Source: Pseudomonas berkeleyensis (lineage in GTDB: Bacteria; Pseudomonadota; Gammaproteobacteria; Pseudomonadales; Pseudomonadaceae). From it: a stretch of DNA of 64,000 nt. The position numbers and the translations under genes were made by a program. Position 1 is the first letter of the stretch. Each line of letters opens with the position of its first letter. Below the pieces are notes generated by a model, which searched no databases, was not told the DNA's origin, and saw nothing but the letters and a program-made list of their open reading frames with translations. The stretch lies in the NCBI RefSeq assembly GCF_014109765.1, contig NZ_CP059139.1, positions 3,104,001-3,168,000 of the forward strand, given 5' to 3'. This document shows positions 47,897 through 59,379 of the stretch, in pieces.

Positions 47897-49060
47897 ATGA
47901 GCTACCCCACTCTCAACTTCGGCCTCGGCGAAACCCTCGACATGCTGCGCGACTCGGTGCACCAGTTCGCCCAGAACGAGCTGGCGCCGCGCGCCGCGCA
48001 GATCGACCGTGACAACGAGTTCCCCATGGACATGTGGCGCAAGTTCGGCGACATGGGCCTGCTCGGCATGACGGTCAAGGAGGAATACGGCGGCACCGAC
48101 ATGGGTTACCTGGCGCATGTGCTGGCCATGGAGGAAATCAGCCGCGCCTCGGCCTCGGTGGGGCTGTCCTACGGCGCGCATTCGAACCTGTGCGTCAACC
48201 AGATCCACAAGAACGGCAGCGAAGCGCAGAAGCAGAAATACCTGCCCAAGCTGTGCTCCGGCGAGCATATCGGCGCCCTGGCCATGAGCGAGCCCAATGC
48301 CGGCTCCGACGTGGTGTCGATGAAGCTGCGCGCGGAAAAACGCGGCGACCACTACGTGCTCAACGGCAACAAGATGTGGATCACCAACGGCCCTGACGCC
48401 CACACCTACGTGATCTACGCCAAGACCGATATCAACGCCGGCTCGCGCGGCATGACTGCCTTTATCGTCGAGCGCGACTTCAAGGGTTTCTCTCGCCACC
48501 AGAAGCTGGACAAGCTGGGCATGCGCGGCTCCAACACCTGCGAACTGCTGTTCGAGGACTGCGAAGTACCGGAAGAGAACATCCTGGGCGTCGAGGGTGG
48601 TGGCGTGCGCGTGCTGATGAGCGGCCTGGACTACGAGCGCACCGTGCTCTCCGGCGGCCCCACTGGGATCATGAGCGCCTGCATGGACGTGGTGCTGCCT
48701 TACGTGCACGAGCGCCAGCAGTTCAAGCAGTCCATCGGCGAATTCCAACTGGTGCAAGGCAAGCTGGCCGACATGTACGCCGGCATGAACGCCTCCAAGT
48801 CCTACCTGTACAACGTTGCCAAGGCCTGTGATCGCGGCGAGGAGTCACGCAAGGACGCCGCTGCAGTGATCCTCTATACCGCCGAGATGGCCACCAAGAT
48901 GGCGCTGGATACCATCCAGTTGCTCGGTGGCAACGGCTACACAAATGAATACCCGGCCGGGCGCCTGCTGCGTGACGCCAAGCTCTACGAGATCGGCGCC
49001 GGCACCAGCGAAATCCGCCGCATGCTGATCGGCCGCGAGCTGTTCAACGAAACGAAATAA
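47897..49060 (+). CDS. liuA: Isovaleryl-CoA dehydrogenase
   Basis: The protein has 387 aa from ATG 47897 ([17 protein letters not shown]), after AGGTG. The upstream reading overlaps liuR and is rejected. The isovaleryl-type catalytic glutamate lies in [17 protein letters not shown], as in human IVD, and not near the C-terminus. FAD segments [17 protein letters not shown] and MWITNGPDA are present. It converts isovaleryl-CoA to 3-methylcrotonyl-CoA. Confidence 0.95.
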   Translation: MSYPTLNFGLGETLDMLRDSVHQFAQNELAPRAAQIDRDNEFPMDMWRKFGDMGLLGMTVKEEYGGTDMGYLAHVLAMEEISRASASVGLSYGAHSNLCVNQIHKNGSEAQKQKYLPKLCSGEHIGALAMSEPNAGSDVVSMKLRAEKRGDHYVLNGNKMWITNGPDAHTYVIYAKTDINAGSRGMTAFIVERDFKGFSRHQKLDKLGMRGSNTCELLFEDCEVPEENILGVEGGGVRVLMSGLDYERTVLSGGPTGIMSACMDVVLPYVHERQQFKQSIGEFQLVQGKLADMYAGMNASKSYLYNVAKACDRGEESRKDAAAVILYTAEMATKMALDTIQLLGGNGYTNEYPAGRLLRDAKLYEIGAGTSEIRRMLIGRELFNETK

Positions 49061-49076
49061 CAACGGCCGCTGACCC

Positions 49077-49132
49077 GTAGGGTGCGCCGCGCGCACCACC
49101 TACAACGACTTGGTGCGCACGGCGCACCCTAC
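49077..49132. repeat. Inverted GTAGGGTGCGCC pair at liuA-liuB junction
   Basis: GTAGGGTGCGCCGCGCGCACC and GGTGCGCACGGCGCACCCTAC face each other across 14 nt, a long hairpin in the operon mRNA. Confidence 0.75.
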
Positions 49133-49161
49133 AGACGGTAGCCAAAAACGGAGCGCCCCAG

Positions 49162-50769
49162 ATGGCCATCCTGCACACCCAGATCAACACCCGCTCGCCG
49201 GAGTTCGCCGCCAACCAGGCGGCCATGCTCACCCAGGTGGACGAACTGCGCGCCCTGCTCGCCCGCGTCCACGAAGGCGGCGGCGCCAAGGCGCAGGAGC
49301 GCCACACCTCGCGCGGCAAGTTGCTACCGCGTGAACGCATCAACCGCCTGCTGGATTCCGGCTCGCCCTTCCTCGAGATTGGCCAGCTCGCCGCCCATGA
49401 GGTCTACGGCGAGGATGTGCCCGCCGCCGGGGTGATCGCCGGTATCGGTCGCGTCGAAGGCGTCGAGTGCATGATCGTGGCCAACGACGCCACGGTGAAG
49501 GGCGGCAGCTACTACCCGCTGACGGTGAAGAAGCACCTGCGCGCCCAGACCATCGCCCGCGAGAATCGCCTGCCGTGCATCTACCTGGTGGACTCCGGCG
49601 GTGCCAACCTGCCGCGCCAGGACGAGGTGTTCCCGGATCGCGAACACTTCGGCCGGATCTTCTTCAACCAGGCCAATATGAGCGCGCTGGGTATTCCGCA
49701 GATCGCCGTGGTCATGGGCTCCTGCACCGCTGGCGGCGCCTACGTGCCGGCGATGAGCGACGAGACCATCATGGTGCGCGAACAGGCCACCATCTTCCTC
49801 GCCGGCCCGCCGCTGGTGAAGGCCGCCACCGGCGAAGTGGTGACCGCCGAAGAACTGGGTGGCGCCGACGTGCACTGCAAGACCAGCGGCGTGGCCGACC
49901 ACTACGCCGAGGACGACGAACACGCCCTGGCCCTGGCCCGGCGCTGCATCGCCAACCTCAACTGGCGCAAGCTCGGCCAGCTCGACAGCCGCGCGCCCAT
50001 CGCCCCGCGCTACGCCGCCGAGGAGCTGTACGGGGTGATCCCGGCTGACGCCAAACAGCCCTTCGATGTGCGCGAGGTGATCGCGCGGATCGTCGACGAC
50101 TCGCAACTGGATGAATTCAAGGCGCTGTTCGGCACCACTCTGGTCTGCGGTTTCGCCCGCATCAATGGCTACCCGGTGGCGATCCTGGCGAACAACGGCA
50201 TTCTGTTCGCCGAAGCCGCACAGAAAGGTGCGCACTTCGTCGAGTTGGCCTGCCAGCGCGGCATTCCGCTGCTGTTTTTGCAGAACATCACCGGTTTCAT
50301 GGTGGGCAAGAAGTACGAGGAAGGCGGCATCGCCAAGCACGGCGCCAAGCTGGTCACCGCCGTGGCCTGCGCCCAGGTACCCAAGTTCACCGTGATCATC
50401 GGCGGCAGCTTCGGCGCCGGCAACTACGGCATGTGCGGCCGCGCCTACGACCCGCGCTTTCTGTGGATGTGGCCCAACGCGCGCATCGGCGTGATGGGCG
50501 CGCAGCAGGCTGCCGGCGTGCTGGTGCAGGTCAAGCGCGAACAGGCCGCACGCGCCGGCCAGCCGTTCAGCGACGACGAGGAGCAACGCCTCAAGCAGCC
50601 CATCGTCGAGCAGTACGAGCAGCAGGCGCACGCCTTCTATTCCAGCGCCCGTCTGTGGGACGACGGCGTGATCGACCCGGCGCAGACCCGCGAGGTGTTG
50701 GCCCTGGCCCTGTCCGCCAGCCTCAACGCCCCCATCGAGCCGACCCGTTTCGGCGTGTTCCGTATGTAA
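49162..50769 (+). CDS. liuB: 3-Methylcrotonyl-CoA carboxylase, carboxyltransferase (beta) subunit
   Basis: The protein has 535 aa. Crotonase-fold carboxyltransferase landmarks are [49 protein letters not shown], the acyl-CoA and carboxybiotin pockets, and [35 protein letters not shown]. It transfers CO2 from biotin of LiuD to 3-methylcrotonyl-CoA. Confidence 0.96.
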   Translation: MAILHTQINTRSPEFAANQAAMLTQVDELRALLARVHEGGGAKAQERHTSRGKLLPRERINRLLDSGSPFLEIGQLAAHEVYGEDVPAAGVIAGIGRVEGVECMIVANDATVKGGSYYPLTVKKHLRAQTIARENRLPCIYLVDSGGANLPRQDEVFPDREHFGRIFFNQANMSALGIPQIAVVMGSCTAGGAYVPAMSDETIMVREQATIFLAGPPLVKAATGEVVTAEELGGADVHCKTSGVADHYAEDDEHALALARRCIANLNWRKLGQLDSRAPIAPRYAAEELYGVIPADAKQPFDVREVIARIVDDSQLDEFKALFGTTLVCGFARINGYPVAILANNGILFAEAAQKGAHFVELACQRGIPLLFLQNITGFMVGKKYEEGGIAKHGAKLVTAVACAQVPKFTVIIGGSFGAGNYGMCGRAYDPRFLWMWPNARIGVMGAQQAAGVLVQVKREQAARAGQPFSDDEEQRLKQPIVEQYEQQAHAFYSSARLWDDGVIDPAQTREVLALALSASLNAPIEPTRFGVFRM

Positions 50770-50772
50770 TCC

Positions 50773-50831
50773 GTGGGAGGGGCTTTAGCCGCGACAGCCA
50801 CAGCAAAGCTCGCGGCTAAAGCCCCTCCCAC
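50773..50831. repeat. GTGGGAGGGGCTTTAGCC hairpin at liuB-liuC junction
   Basis: GTGGGAGGGGCTTTAGCCGCGA and CGCGGCTAAAGCCCCTCCCAC are near-perfect complements around a 16-nt loop. Confidence 0.75.
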
Positions 50832-50861
50832 AGAGCCAGCACATATTTCGAGCCTGACACC

Positions 50862-51656
50862 ATGACCAACTTCACCACCGTACAGCTTGAGAAAGACCCG
50901 CGCAGCTTCGCCACCTTGTGGCTGAACCGCGCGGAGAAGAACAACGCGTTCAACGCCGAGATGATCCGCGAGCTGATCCTCGCCCTAGACGCTGTCGGTG
51001 AAGACAAGAGCCTGCGCTTTCTCCTGCTGCGCGGCCGTGGCAAGCACTTCTCCGCTGGCGCCGACCTGGCCTGGATGCAGCACGCCGCCACCCTCGACTA
51101 CAACGCCAACTTGAATGACGCCCGCGAACTGGCCGAGCTGATGTACAACCTGCACGGCCTGAAGATCCCCACCCTGGCCGTCGTCCAGGGCGCGGCCTTC
51201 GGCGGCGCAGTGGGCCTGGCCAGTTGCTGCGACATGGCCATCGGTGCCGAGGACGCGCTGTTTTCCCTATCCGAAGTGCGCATCGGCCTGGCTCCGGCGG
51301 TGATCAGCCCCTTCGTCGTGCAGGCCATCGGCGAGCGCGCGGCCAAACGCTACGCACTGACCGCCGAGCGCTTCGATGGCAAGCGCGCCCGCGAACTGGG
51401 CCTGCTCGCCGAGTGCTTCCCGGCCGATAAGCTGGACGCCCAGGTCGAAGCCTGGGTGGCCAACCTGCTGCACAACAGCCCGCAAGCCATGCGCGCCAGC
51501 AAGGATCTGCTGCGCGAAGTCGGCAGCGGCGAGCTGACCCCGGCCCTGCGTCGTTACACGGAAAATGCCATCGCTCGTCTGCGCGTCAGCCCAGAGGGCC
51601 AGGAAGGCCTGCGTGCGTTCCTGGAAAAACGCCAACCGTCCTGGCAGGAGCAATGA
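50862..51656 (+). CDS. liuC: Methylglutaconyl-CoA hydratase
   Basis: The protein has 264 aa of the crotonase family. The oxyanion-hole segments GKHFSAGADLAWMQ and VQGAAFGGAVGLASCCDMAIG, and the helix LSEVRIGLAPAVISPFVV, fit AUH/LiuC-type hydratases. It hydrates 3-methylglutaconyl-CoA to HMG-CoA. The stop overlaps an ATG of liuD. Confidence 0.93.
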   Translation: MTNFTTVQLEKDPRSFATLWLNRAEKNNAFNAEMIRELILALDAVGEDKSLRFLLLRGRGKHFSAGADLAWMQHAATLDYNANLNDARELAELMYNLHGLKIPTLAVVQGAAFGGAVGLASCCDMAIGAEDALFSLSEVRIGLAPAVISPFVVQAIGERAAKRYALTAERFDGKRARELGLLAECFPADKLDAQVEAWVANLLHNSPQAMRASKDLLREVGSGELTPALRRYTENAIARLRVSPEGQEGLRAFLEKRQPSWQEQ

Positions 51657-51658
51657 CC

Positions 51659-53599
51659 ATGATCGATACCCTGCTGGTCGCCAATCGCGGCGAAATCGCC
51701 TGCCGCGTGATGCGCACGGCCAAGGCCATGGGCATTCGCACTGTCGCCGTGCACAGCGCCATCGATGCCCATGCACGGCATGTGCGCGAAGCCGACATCG
51801 CGGTGAACCTCGGCGGCGCCAAGCCTGGCGAAAGCTACCTGCTGATCGACAAGATAATCGCCGCCGCCAAGGCCAGCGGCGCGCAGGCCATTCACCCTGG
51901 CTATGGCTTCCTCTCGGAGAACGCCGGCTTCGCCCGCGCCATCGAGCAGGCCGGGCTGATCTTTCTCGGCCCACCGGCCTCAGCCATCGACGCCATGGGC
52001 AGCAAGTCGGCGGCCAAGTCGCTGATGGAAGCCGCCGGCGTACCGCTGGTGCCCGGTTACCACGGCGAAGCGCAGGATTATGAAACCTTCCGCGAGGCCG
52101 CCGAACGCATCGGCTATCCGGTGCTGCTCAAGGCTGCTGCGGGCGGCGGTGGCAAGGGCATGAAGGTGGCCGAATCCGAAGCGCAACTCGCCGAGACCCT
52201 GGAATCCGCTCAGCGCGAAGCGCAATCGGCCTTCGGCGACTCGCGCATGTTGGTGGAAAAGTACGTGCTCAAGCCGCGCCACGTGGAGATTCAGGTATTC
52301 GCCGACCAACGCGGTAACTGCCTGTACCTCAACGAGCGCGACTGCTCGATCCAGCGCCGCCACCAGAAGGTGGTCGAGGAAGCGCCAGCGCCCGGTCTGA
52401 GCCCCGAGCTACGCCGCGCCATGGGCGAAGCGGCGGTCAAGGCCGCACAGGCCATTGGCTACGTCGGCGCCGGCACCGTGGAGTTTCTGCTCGACGAGCG
52501 TGGCGACTTCTTCTTCATGGAGATGAACACCCGCCTGCAGGTCGAGCACCCGGTCACCGAGGCCATCACCGGGCTCGATCTGGTGGCCTGGCAGATTCGC
52601 GTCGCCCGTGGCGAGGCGCTGCCGATCAGCCAGCAGCAGGTTCCTCTGAACGGCCACGCCATCGAGGTGCGGCTGTATGCCGAAGACCCGGATCACGACT
52701 TCCTCCCCGCCACCGGCACCCTGGCCCTGTACCGCGAAGCCGCAAGCGACGACGGCCGCCGTATCGACAGCGGCGTGGCCGAGGGCGACAGCGTGTCGCC
52801 CTTCTACGACCCGATGCTGGGCAAACTGATCGCCTGGGGCGAGAACCGCGAGCAGGCACGCCTGCGCCTGCTGGCCATGCTTGGCGACACCCTGGTCGGC
52901 GGCGTGAAGACCAACCTGGCCTTCCTGCGTCGCATCCTCGCCCATCCGGCCTTTGCCGCTTGCGAGCTGGACACAGGCTTCATCCCGCGCCACCAGCAGC
53001 AGTTGCTGCCTGCTCCCGGTGAATTGCCGGAGGCATTCTGGCAACTCGCGGCCGACGCCTGGGTGCAGAGCGAGGAAACGCTGCAGCGCAACGACGACCC
53101 GCATTCGCCCTGGGCGGCCCGCAGTGGCTGGCGCGCCGGTGGCGCGGCGGAGGTCGAGTTGCACCTGAGCTGCCAGGGCGAAAGCCGCAAGGTGCGTGCG
53201 AGCAACCTGGCCCGCTTGCAGGGCGAAGAGCTGCTGGCCGATATCGACGGTACACGCCAGCGCCTGTGCGCCATTCGCAGAGGCGAAACCCTCTATCTGC
53301 AATGGCAAGGCGAGCTGTACGCCGTCAGCCGCTTCGACCCCATCGCCGCCGCCGAAGCAAGCCATGCCCAGCACGGCGGCCTCAGTGCGCCCATGAACGG
53401 CAGCATAGTCCGTGTGCTGGTCGAACCCGGTCAGGCGGTCGAGGCCGGCGCGGCCCTTGTGGTACTGGAGGCGATGAAGATGGAGCACAGCATCCGTGCG
53501 CCTGAGGCCGGCACGGTCAAGGCCCTGTATTGCCACGAAGGGGAAATGGTCAGCGAAGGCACCGTCCTGGTGGAGCTCGAGATACAAGGGCGGACGTAG
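51659..53599 (+). CDS. liuD: 3-Methylcrotonyl-CoA carboxylase, biotin-carrying (alpha) subunit
   Basis: The protein has 646 aa from the ATG at 51659 (MIDTLLVANRGEIACRV), eight bases after GGAG. The ATG at 51653 is too close to that site. Biotin carboxylase domain: GYGFLSENAGFARA, KAAAGGGGKGMKV, FMEMNTRLQVEHPVTE. The C-terminal biotinyl domain has LEAMKMEH with the biotin lysine at residue 607. It works with LiuB as an alpha6beta6 holoenzyme. Confidence 0.96.
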   Translation: MIDTLLVANRGEIACRVMRTAKAMGIRTVAVHSAIDAHARHVREADIAVNLGGAKPGESYLLIDKIIAAAKASGAQAIHPGYGFLSENAGFARAIEQAGLIFLGPPASAIDAMGSKSAAKSLMEAAGVPLVPGYHGEAQDYETFREAAERIGYPVLLKAAAGGGGKGMKVAESEAQLAETLESAQREAQSAFGDSRMLVEKYVLKPRHVEIQVFADQRGNCLYLNERDCSIQRRHQKVVEEAPAPGLSPELRRAMGEAAVKAAQAIGYVGAGTVEFLLDERGDFFFMEMNTRLQVEHPVTEAITGLDLVAWQIRVARGEALPISQQQVPLNGHAIEVRLYAEDPDHDFLPATGTLALYREAASDDGRRIDSGVAEGDSVSPFYDPMLGKLIAWGENREQARLRLLAMLGDTLVGGVKTNLAFLRRILAHPAFAACELDTGFIPRHQQQLLPAPGELPEAFWQLAADAWVQSEETLQRNDDPHSPWAARSGWRAGGAAEVELHLSCQGESRKVRASNLARLQGEELLADIDGTRQRLCAIRRGETLYLQWQGELYAVSRFDPIAAAEASHAQHGGLSAPMNGSIVRVLVEPGQAVEAGAALVVLEAMKMEHSIRAPEAGTVKALYCHEGEMVSEGTVLVELEIQGRT

Positions 53600-53689
53600 G
53601 GCGGTCTCGCGAGCGAAGCGAGCAGCCCGCCGGTTCATGTCGAGTGCAAACTCCAGCGACGCAGGAAACCAAAGCCGAGTACGCCCTAC
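53596..53689. repeat. GTAGGGCGG...CGCCCTAC element overlapping the liuD stop codon
   Basis: The left arm GTAGGGCGG includes the TAG of liuD, and the right arm ends ACGCCCTAC. The interior has CTCGCGAGCGAAGCGAGCAG, a further palindrome. A GGTGCGCACGGCGCACCCTAC copy follows at 53716-53736. Confidence 0.65.
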
Positions 53690-53765
53690 CGCGCTGAACC
53701 ATTCTTGCCTCTGGCGGTGCGCACGGCGCACCCTACGGTAAACCGGATAGATACGAGGAAACCCG

Positions 53766-54668
53766 ATGAGCCTGCCCCACTCCGTACGCCTGGTCGAAGT
53801 CGGCCCGCGTGACGGCCTGCAGAACGAGAAACAGCCGATCAGCGTCGCCGACAAGGTGCGCCTTACCGATGACCTCACCGCCGCCGGCCTGAGCTACGTG
53901 GAGGTGGGCAGCTTCGTCTCGCCCAAATGGGTGCCGCAGATGGCTGGCTCCGCCGAGGTGTTCGCCGGCATTCAGCGCAAACCTGGCGTCACCTACGCCG
54001 CACTGGCGCCCAATATGCGCGGCCTTGAGGCAGCGCTTGAAGCCAGGGTCGAGGAAGTCGCAGTCTTCGCCGCCGCCAGCGAGGCCTTCTCGCAGAAGAA
54101 TATCAACTGCTCCATCGCCGAAAGTCTGGAGCGTTTCGTGCCGTTGATGGAGGCGGCCAAGGCGGCGAACGTGCGCGTGCGCGGTTATGTGTCCTGCGTG
54201 CTCGGCTGCCCATACGATGGCGAGGTCGATGCCGCCCAGGTCGCCAGCGTCGCCCGCGAGCTTTACGCCATGGGCTGCTACGAGGTTTCGCTGGGTGACA
54301 CCATCGGCACCGGCACCGCAGGGCAGACCCGCCACCTGATCAACGTGGTCGGCCGCGAGGTGCCACGCCACCTGCTCGCCGGGCACTTCCATGATACCTA
54401 CGGCCAGGCGCTGGCCAACGTCTACGCCAGTCTGCTCGAAGGCATCGCGGTGTTCGACAGCTCGGTCGCCGGCCTGGGCGGCTGCCCCTACGCCAAGGGC
54501 GCCACCGGTAACGTCGCCACCGAAGACGTGCTCTACCTGCTGCAGGGCCTGGGTATCGAGACCGGCGTGGATATGGACAAGCTGATCGACGCCGGCGCGC
54601 GCATCTGCGAGGTGCTGGGCAAGGCCAATGGCTCGCGCGTAGCGCGTGCCCGGCTGGCGAATCGCTGA
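53766..54668 (+). CDS. liuE: Hydroxymethylglutaryl-CoA lyase
   Basis: The protein has 300 aa. The N-terminal LVEVGPRDGLQNE, metal-site HFHDTYGQALAN and the signature GLGGCPYAKGATGN with the active-site Cys identify HMG-CoA lyase. It yields acetoacetate plus acetyl-CoA, the last step of the leucine-specific route. The acetoacetate is then activated by the ligase encoded next. Confidence 0.96.
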   Translation: MSLPHSVRLVEVGPRDGLQNEKQPISVADKVRLTDDLTAAGLSYVEVGSFVSPKWVPQMAGSAEVFAGIQRKPGVTYAALAPNMRGLEAALEARVEEVAVFAAASEAFSQKNINCSIAESLERFVPLMEAAKAANVRVRGYVSCVLGCPYDGEVDAAQVASVARELYAMGCYEVSLGDTIGTGTAGQTRHLINVVGREVPRHLLAGHFHDTYGQALANVYASLLEGIAVFDSSVAGLGGCPYAKGATGNVATEDVLYLLQGLGIETGVDMDKLIDAGARICEVLGKANGSRVARARLANR

Positions 54669-54683
54669 GTGCCGACCTGCATG

Positions 54684-54731
54684 TAGGAGCGGCTTTAACC
54701 GCGAAAATCACGGATGAATTCGCTCCTGCAG
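54684..54731. repeat. GTAGGAGCGGCTTTAACCGCG-type hairpin after liuE
   Basis: GTAGGAGCG...TTTAACCGCGA and TGAATTCGCTCCTGC form an imperfect stem between liuE and the acetoacetate ligase gene. The following 150 bp hold no gene. Confidence 0.55.
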
Positions 54732-54881
54732 GTAGATGCTCTATATCGAATCACTGTTTGCAACGTGCCCCGAGCGCATGAAAAGGTCGGCGCAATGGCA
54801 ACAAAGGTCGCCTGGGTTATAGGCCTGATACCCCGCGACCACTAAGCTGAAGCATACGAACAAGAACGACGAGGATTCAGC

Positions 54882-56837
<1,956 letters not shown>

Positions 56838-56906
56838 CCCGATAGCGACTGCCTGATAAACGCCTGAGCCATGCGGGCTCTATACTGCTTCGACCAGAGC
56901 AACAGG

Positions 56907-57656
56907 ATGTTCGCCGTGCTCAAACTTGTCTGCCTGCTTTTCGCCTTGCTGTTCATGGGGGCCGCTTCAGCCAGGGAACCACTGAAGCTCTACATGCCGG
57001 ACGCACCGCCGCTGACTCTGCATCATTACGAGGGCGGCCACGGCATGGTCGGTGACGTGGTGCTGGCAGCGCTGGCGCGTCTGGGCAGGCTCACTCAGAT
57101 CGTCGCCGAGCCATGGCCACGGGCCCAGGCTCGGGTTACCAATGGCAGGAACCTGCTGATCATCCCGCTTTCACGCACACCAGAGCGTGAAGACCAATAC
57201 ACCTGGATCGCCTCGATCATGCTGCTGGAACGCGCCTTTTTCACCCTGGACGAGCCGGTCAACAGCTTCGCCGAAGCGCGCCAGCGCTATAAGCGTATCG
57301 GCGTGGGAATGGGCACCGCGCAGGTGGCCATCCTGCAGCGCGAAGGCTTCGACGATAGCCAGATCGTTCAGCTGAAACTTGGCGAGAACCCGGCTCGGCT
57401 ACTGACCCTGGGGCGGATCGACGCCTGGTTCACTGGCGTACCGGAGGCCCTGTACATCTGGGAAGGATCGGAGCATCGCCGGCAGAACCTGCGCAAGAGT
57501 CCGACGCTCGCCAGCACCGGCCTCTATCTCGCCTGCTCGAAGGACTGCGATGCGCAACTGGTCGAAGCGCTACGCACCGCCATCGGCGAACTGGAGCATG
57601 AAGGCATCAGCCAGCGCCTGCGCGAGGCCTACATGCCCTTGCAGCCTGATCCCTAG
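56907..57656 (+). CDS. Periplasmic substrate-binding protein, SBP family 3 type
   Basis: The protein has 249 aa from the ATG at 56907 (MFAVLKLVCLLFALLFMGAASA), which gives a clean signal peptide. The ATG at 56871 would add 12 polar residues and is rejected. The mature protein has the amino-acid-binding-protein fold (LTLHHYEGGHGMVGDVVLAAL, LLIIPLSRTPEREDQYTWI, GRIDAWFTGVPEALYIW). There is no permease or ATPase nearby, so it is an orphan or has a signalling role. Ligand unknown. Confidence 0.8.
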   Translation: MFAVLKLVCLLFALLFMGAASAREPLKLYMPDAPPLTLHHYEGGHGMVGDVVLAALARLGRLTQIVAEPWPRAQARVTNGRNLLIIPLSRTPEREDQYTWIASIMLLERAFFTLDEPVNSFAEARQRYKRIGVGMGTAQVAILQREGFDDSQIVQLKLGENPARLLTLGRIDAWFTGVPEALYIWEGSEHRRQNLRKSPTLASTGLYLACSKDCDAQLVEALRTAIGELEHEGISQRLREAYMPLQPDP

Positions 57657-58876
57657 ATACCCTGCCGCCCCGGATCCTCTGGTGGCTGCTCCTCTTCGAT
57701 ATCCTCCAGCTTCAGCTCCAGCCCCCAATCACCGGAAGCAGCGACTTTCGGGGCTGCCGCCGGGGCCGTGACGGGCGCAGCAGGCGCCGCTGGCGCAGGC
57801 CTGGCATTGGCCGGATTGTCGCGATGCAGCTTGAGTTTCAGACGCACGTTGTTCGCCGAGTCGGCGTTCTTCACTGCCTCCTCCTCGTCGATAGCGCCTT
57901 CGTGTACCAGATCGATCAACGCCTGATCGAAAGTCTGCATGCCGAGGTTCTTCGACTTTTCCATGATTTCCTTGATCTCGGAAAACTCGTTGCGCTTGAT
58001 CAGGTCACGAATGGTCGGCGTCCCCAGCAGTACCTCCACCGCGGCGCGGCGCTTGCCGTCCACGGTCTTGACCAGACGCTGGGAGACGAAGGCCTTGAGG
58101 TTGTTGCCCAGGTCGTTGAGCAACTGCGGGCGGCGATCTTCGGGGAAGAAGTTGATGATGCGATCCAGCGCCTGGTTGGCGTTGTTGGCATGCAAGGTGG
58201 AAATCGCCAGGTGCCCGGTGTCGGCGAAAGCCAGGGCATGCTCCATGGTTTCACGGTCACGGATCTCGCCGATCAGGATCACATCCGGCGCCTGGCGCAG
58301 GGTGTTCTTCAGCGCGGCATGGAAGCTGCGGGTGTCGACGCCCACCTCACGCTGGTTGATGATCGACTTCTTGTGCCGGTGCACGTACTCCACCGGGTCT
58401 TCGATGGTGATGATATGGCCGCCGCTGTTGCGGTTACGGTAGTCGATCAGCGCCGCCAGCGAGGTCGACTTGCCCGAACCGGTGCCGCCAACGAACAACA
58501 CCAGGCCGCGTTTTTCCATCACCGTGCTGAGCAGCACCTCGGGCAGCTTGAGGTCTTCGAAGCGCGGGATATCCAGCTTGATGTTGCGCGCCACGATGGA
58601 AACCTCGTTGCGCTGCTTGAAGATATTGATGCGAAAGCGCCCGACACCAGACAGGGAAATCGCCAGGTTCATTTCCAGCTCACGCTCGAACTCCTCACGC
58701 TGCGCGCTATCCATGATCGAGTCGGCGATGGCAGCCACCTCACCGGACTTCAGGGGCTCCTGGCTGAGCGCCTTGAGCATGCCATTGAACTTGGCACAGG
58801 GCGGCGCCCCGGTGGACAGGTAAAGGTCGGAACCGTCCTGACTGGACAGCACTTTCAGCATTGCGTGGAGATCCAT
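57653..58876 (-). CDS. PilT/PilU-family pilus retraction ATPase paralogue
   Basis: The protein has 407 aa from the ATG at 58876 (MDLHAMLKVLSSQDGSDLYLSTGAPP). The upstream extension is rejected for lack of a ribosome site. Walker A is GGTGSGKST, Walker B DVILIGEIRDRE, and the His box AISTLHANNANQALDRIINFFP. It is closer to PilU than PilT by length and core sequence. It carries an extra Ala/Pro-rich C-terminal tail (about residues 350-380) ending in a conserved-looking GLELKLEDIEEE segment. It is not next to other pilus genes, and pilT-pilU usually sit together elsewhere, so this is probably a third paralogue. Confidence 0.88.
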   Translation of the reverse strand: MDLHAMLKVLSSQDGSDLYLSTGAPPCAKFNGMLKALSQEPLKSGEVAAIADSIMDSAQREEFERELEMNLAISLSGVGRFRINIFKQRNEVSIVARNIKLDIPRFEDLKLPEVLLSTVMEKRGLVLFVGGTGSGKSTSLAALIDYRNRNSGGHIITIEDPVEYVHRHKKSIINQREVGVDTRSFHAALKNTLRQAPDVILIGEIRDRETMEHALAFADTGHLAISTLHANNANQALDRIINFFPEDRRPQLLNDLGNNLKAFVSQRLVKTVDGKRRAAVEVLLGTPTIRDLIKRNEFSEIKEIMEKSKNLGMQTFDQALIDLVHEGAIDEEEAVKNADSANNVRLKLKLHRDNPANARPAPAAPAAPVTAPAAAPKVAASGDWGLELKLEDIEEEQPPEDPGRQGI

Positions 58877-58923
58877 GACGGCGTTTCCGTGGGCGCGATT
58901 GAAATACCATAGGCCATGTTCTG

Positions 58924-59009
58924 TTGCCTGCCATCCCGAGCGGCTCCGAGGGATCACCGCAGACGATGCCGAGCGGCGCTCCGAGCGTTTCTTCCGGCAT
59001 GACAGGCAA
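58924..59009. repeat. 86-bp element with terminal inverted repeats
   Basis: The left end TTGCCTGCCATCCCG and right end CGGCATGACAGGCAA are inverted with few mismatches. The interior GAGCGGCTCCGAG / GAGCGGCGCTCCGAG is repeated. It lies between the pilT-like gene and ppiC and is MITE- or REP-like. Confidence 0.55.
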
Positions 59010-59093
59010 TGCATAACCGTAAATTTGGCGCCATTCTGCTGGCGCAGAGATTGCTGGCACAATAGCGCCCCAGCAAAAATGAGGAATCCATCA

Positions 59094-59372
59094 ATGGCAA
59101 AGGCAATGGCCCGCCACATCCTGGTCAAGACCGAAGCGGAAGCCGCCACGCTGAAGAAGCGTATTGCCGCTGGCGAGGCCTTCGACGTCCTGGCGCGCAA
59201 GCACTCCACCTGCCCGTCCGGCAAGAAAGGCGGCGACCTCGGCGAAGTGCGTCCCGGGCAGATGGTGCGGGCAGTCGATCAGGTGATTTTCAAGAAGCCG
59301 CTGCGTGAAGTGCACGGCCCGGTGAAGACCCAATTCGGCTATCACCTGATCCAGGTGTTCTACCGCGACTGA
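59094..59372 (+). CDS. ppiC: Peptidyl-prolyl cis-trans isomerase, parvulin type
   Basis: The protein has 92 aa from ATG 59094 (MAKAMARHILVKTEAEA), after GAGGA. A single parvulin domain: RHILVKTEAEAATLKKRI, LARKHSTCPSGKKGGDLGEVRPGQMV, GPVKTQFGYHLIQVFYRD. It is cytosolic with no signal peptide and the same size as E. coli PpiC. Confidence 0.95.
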   Translation: MAKAMARHILVKTEAEAATLKKRIAAGEAFDVLARKHSTCPSGKKGGDLGEVRPGQMVRAVDQVIFKKPLREVHGPVKTQFGYHLIQVFYRD

Positions 59373-59379
59373 GCCGTGT

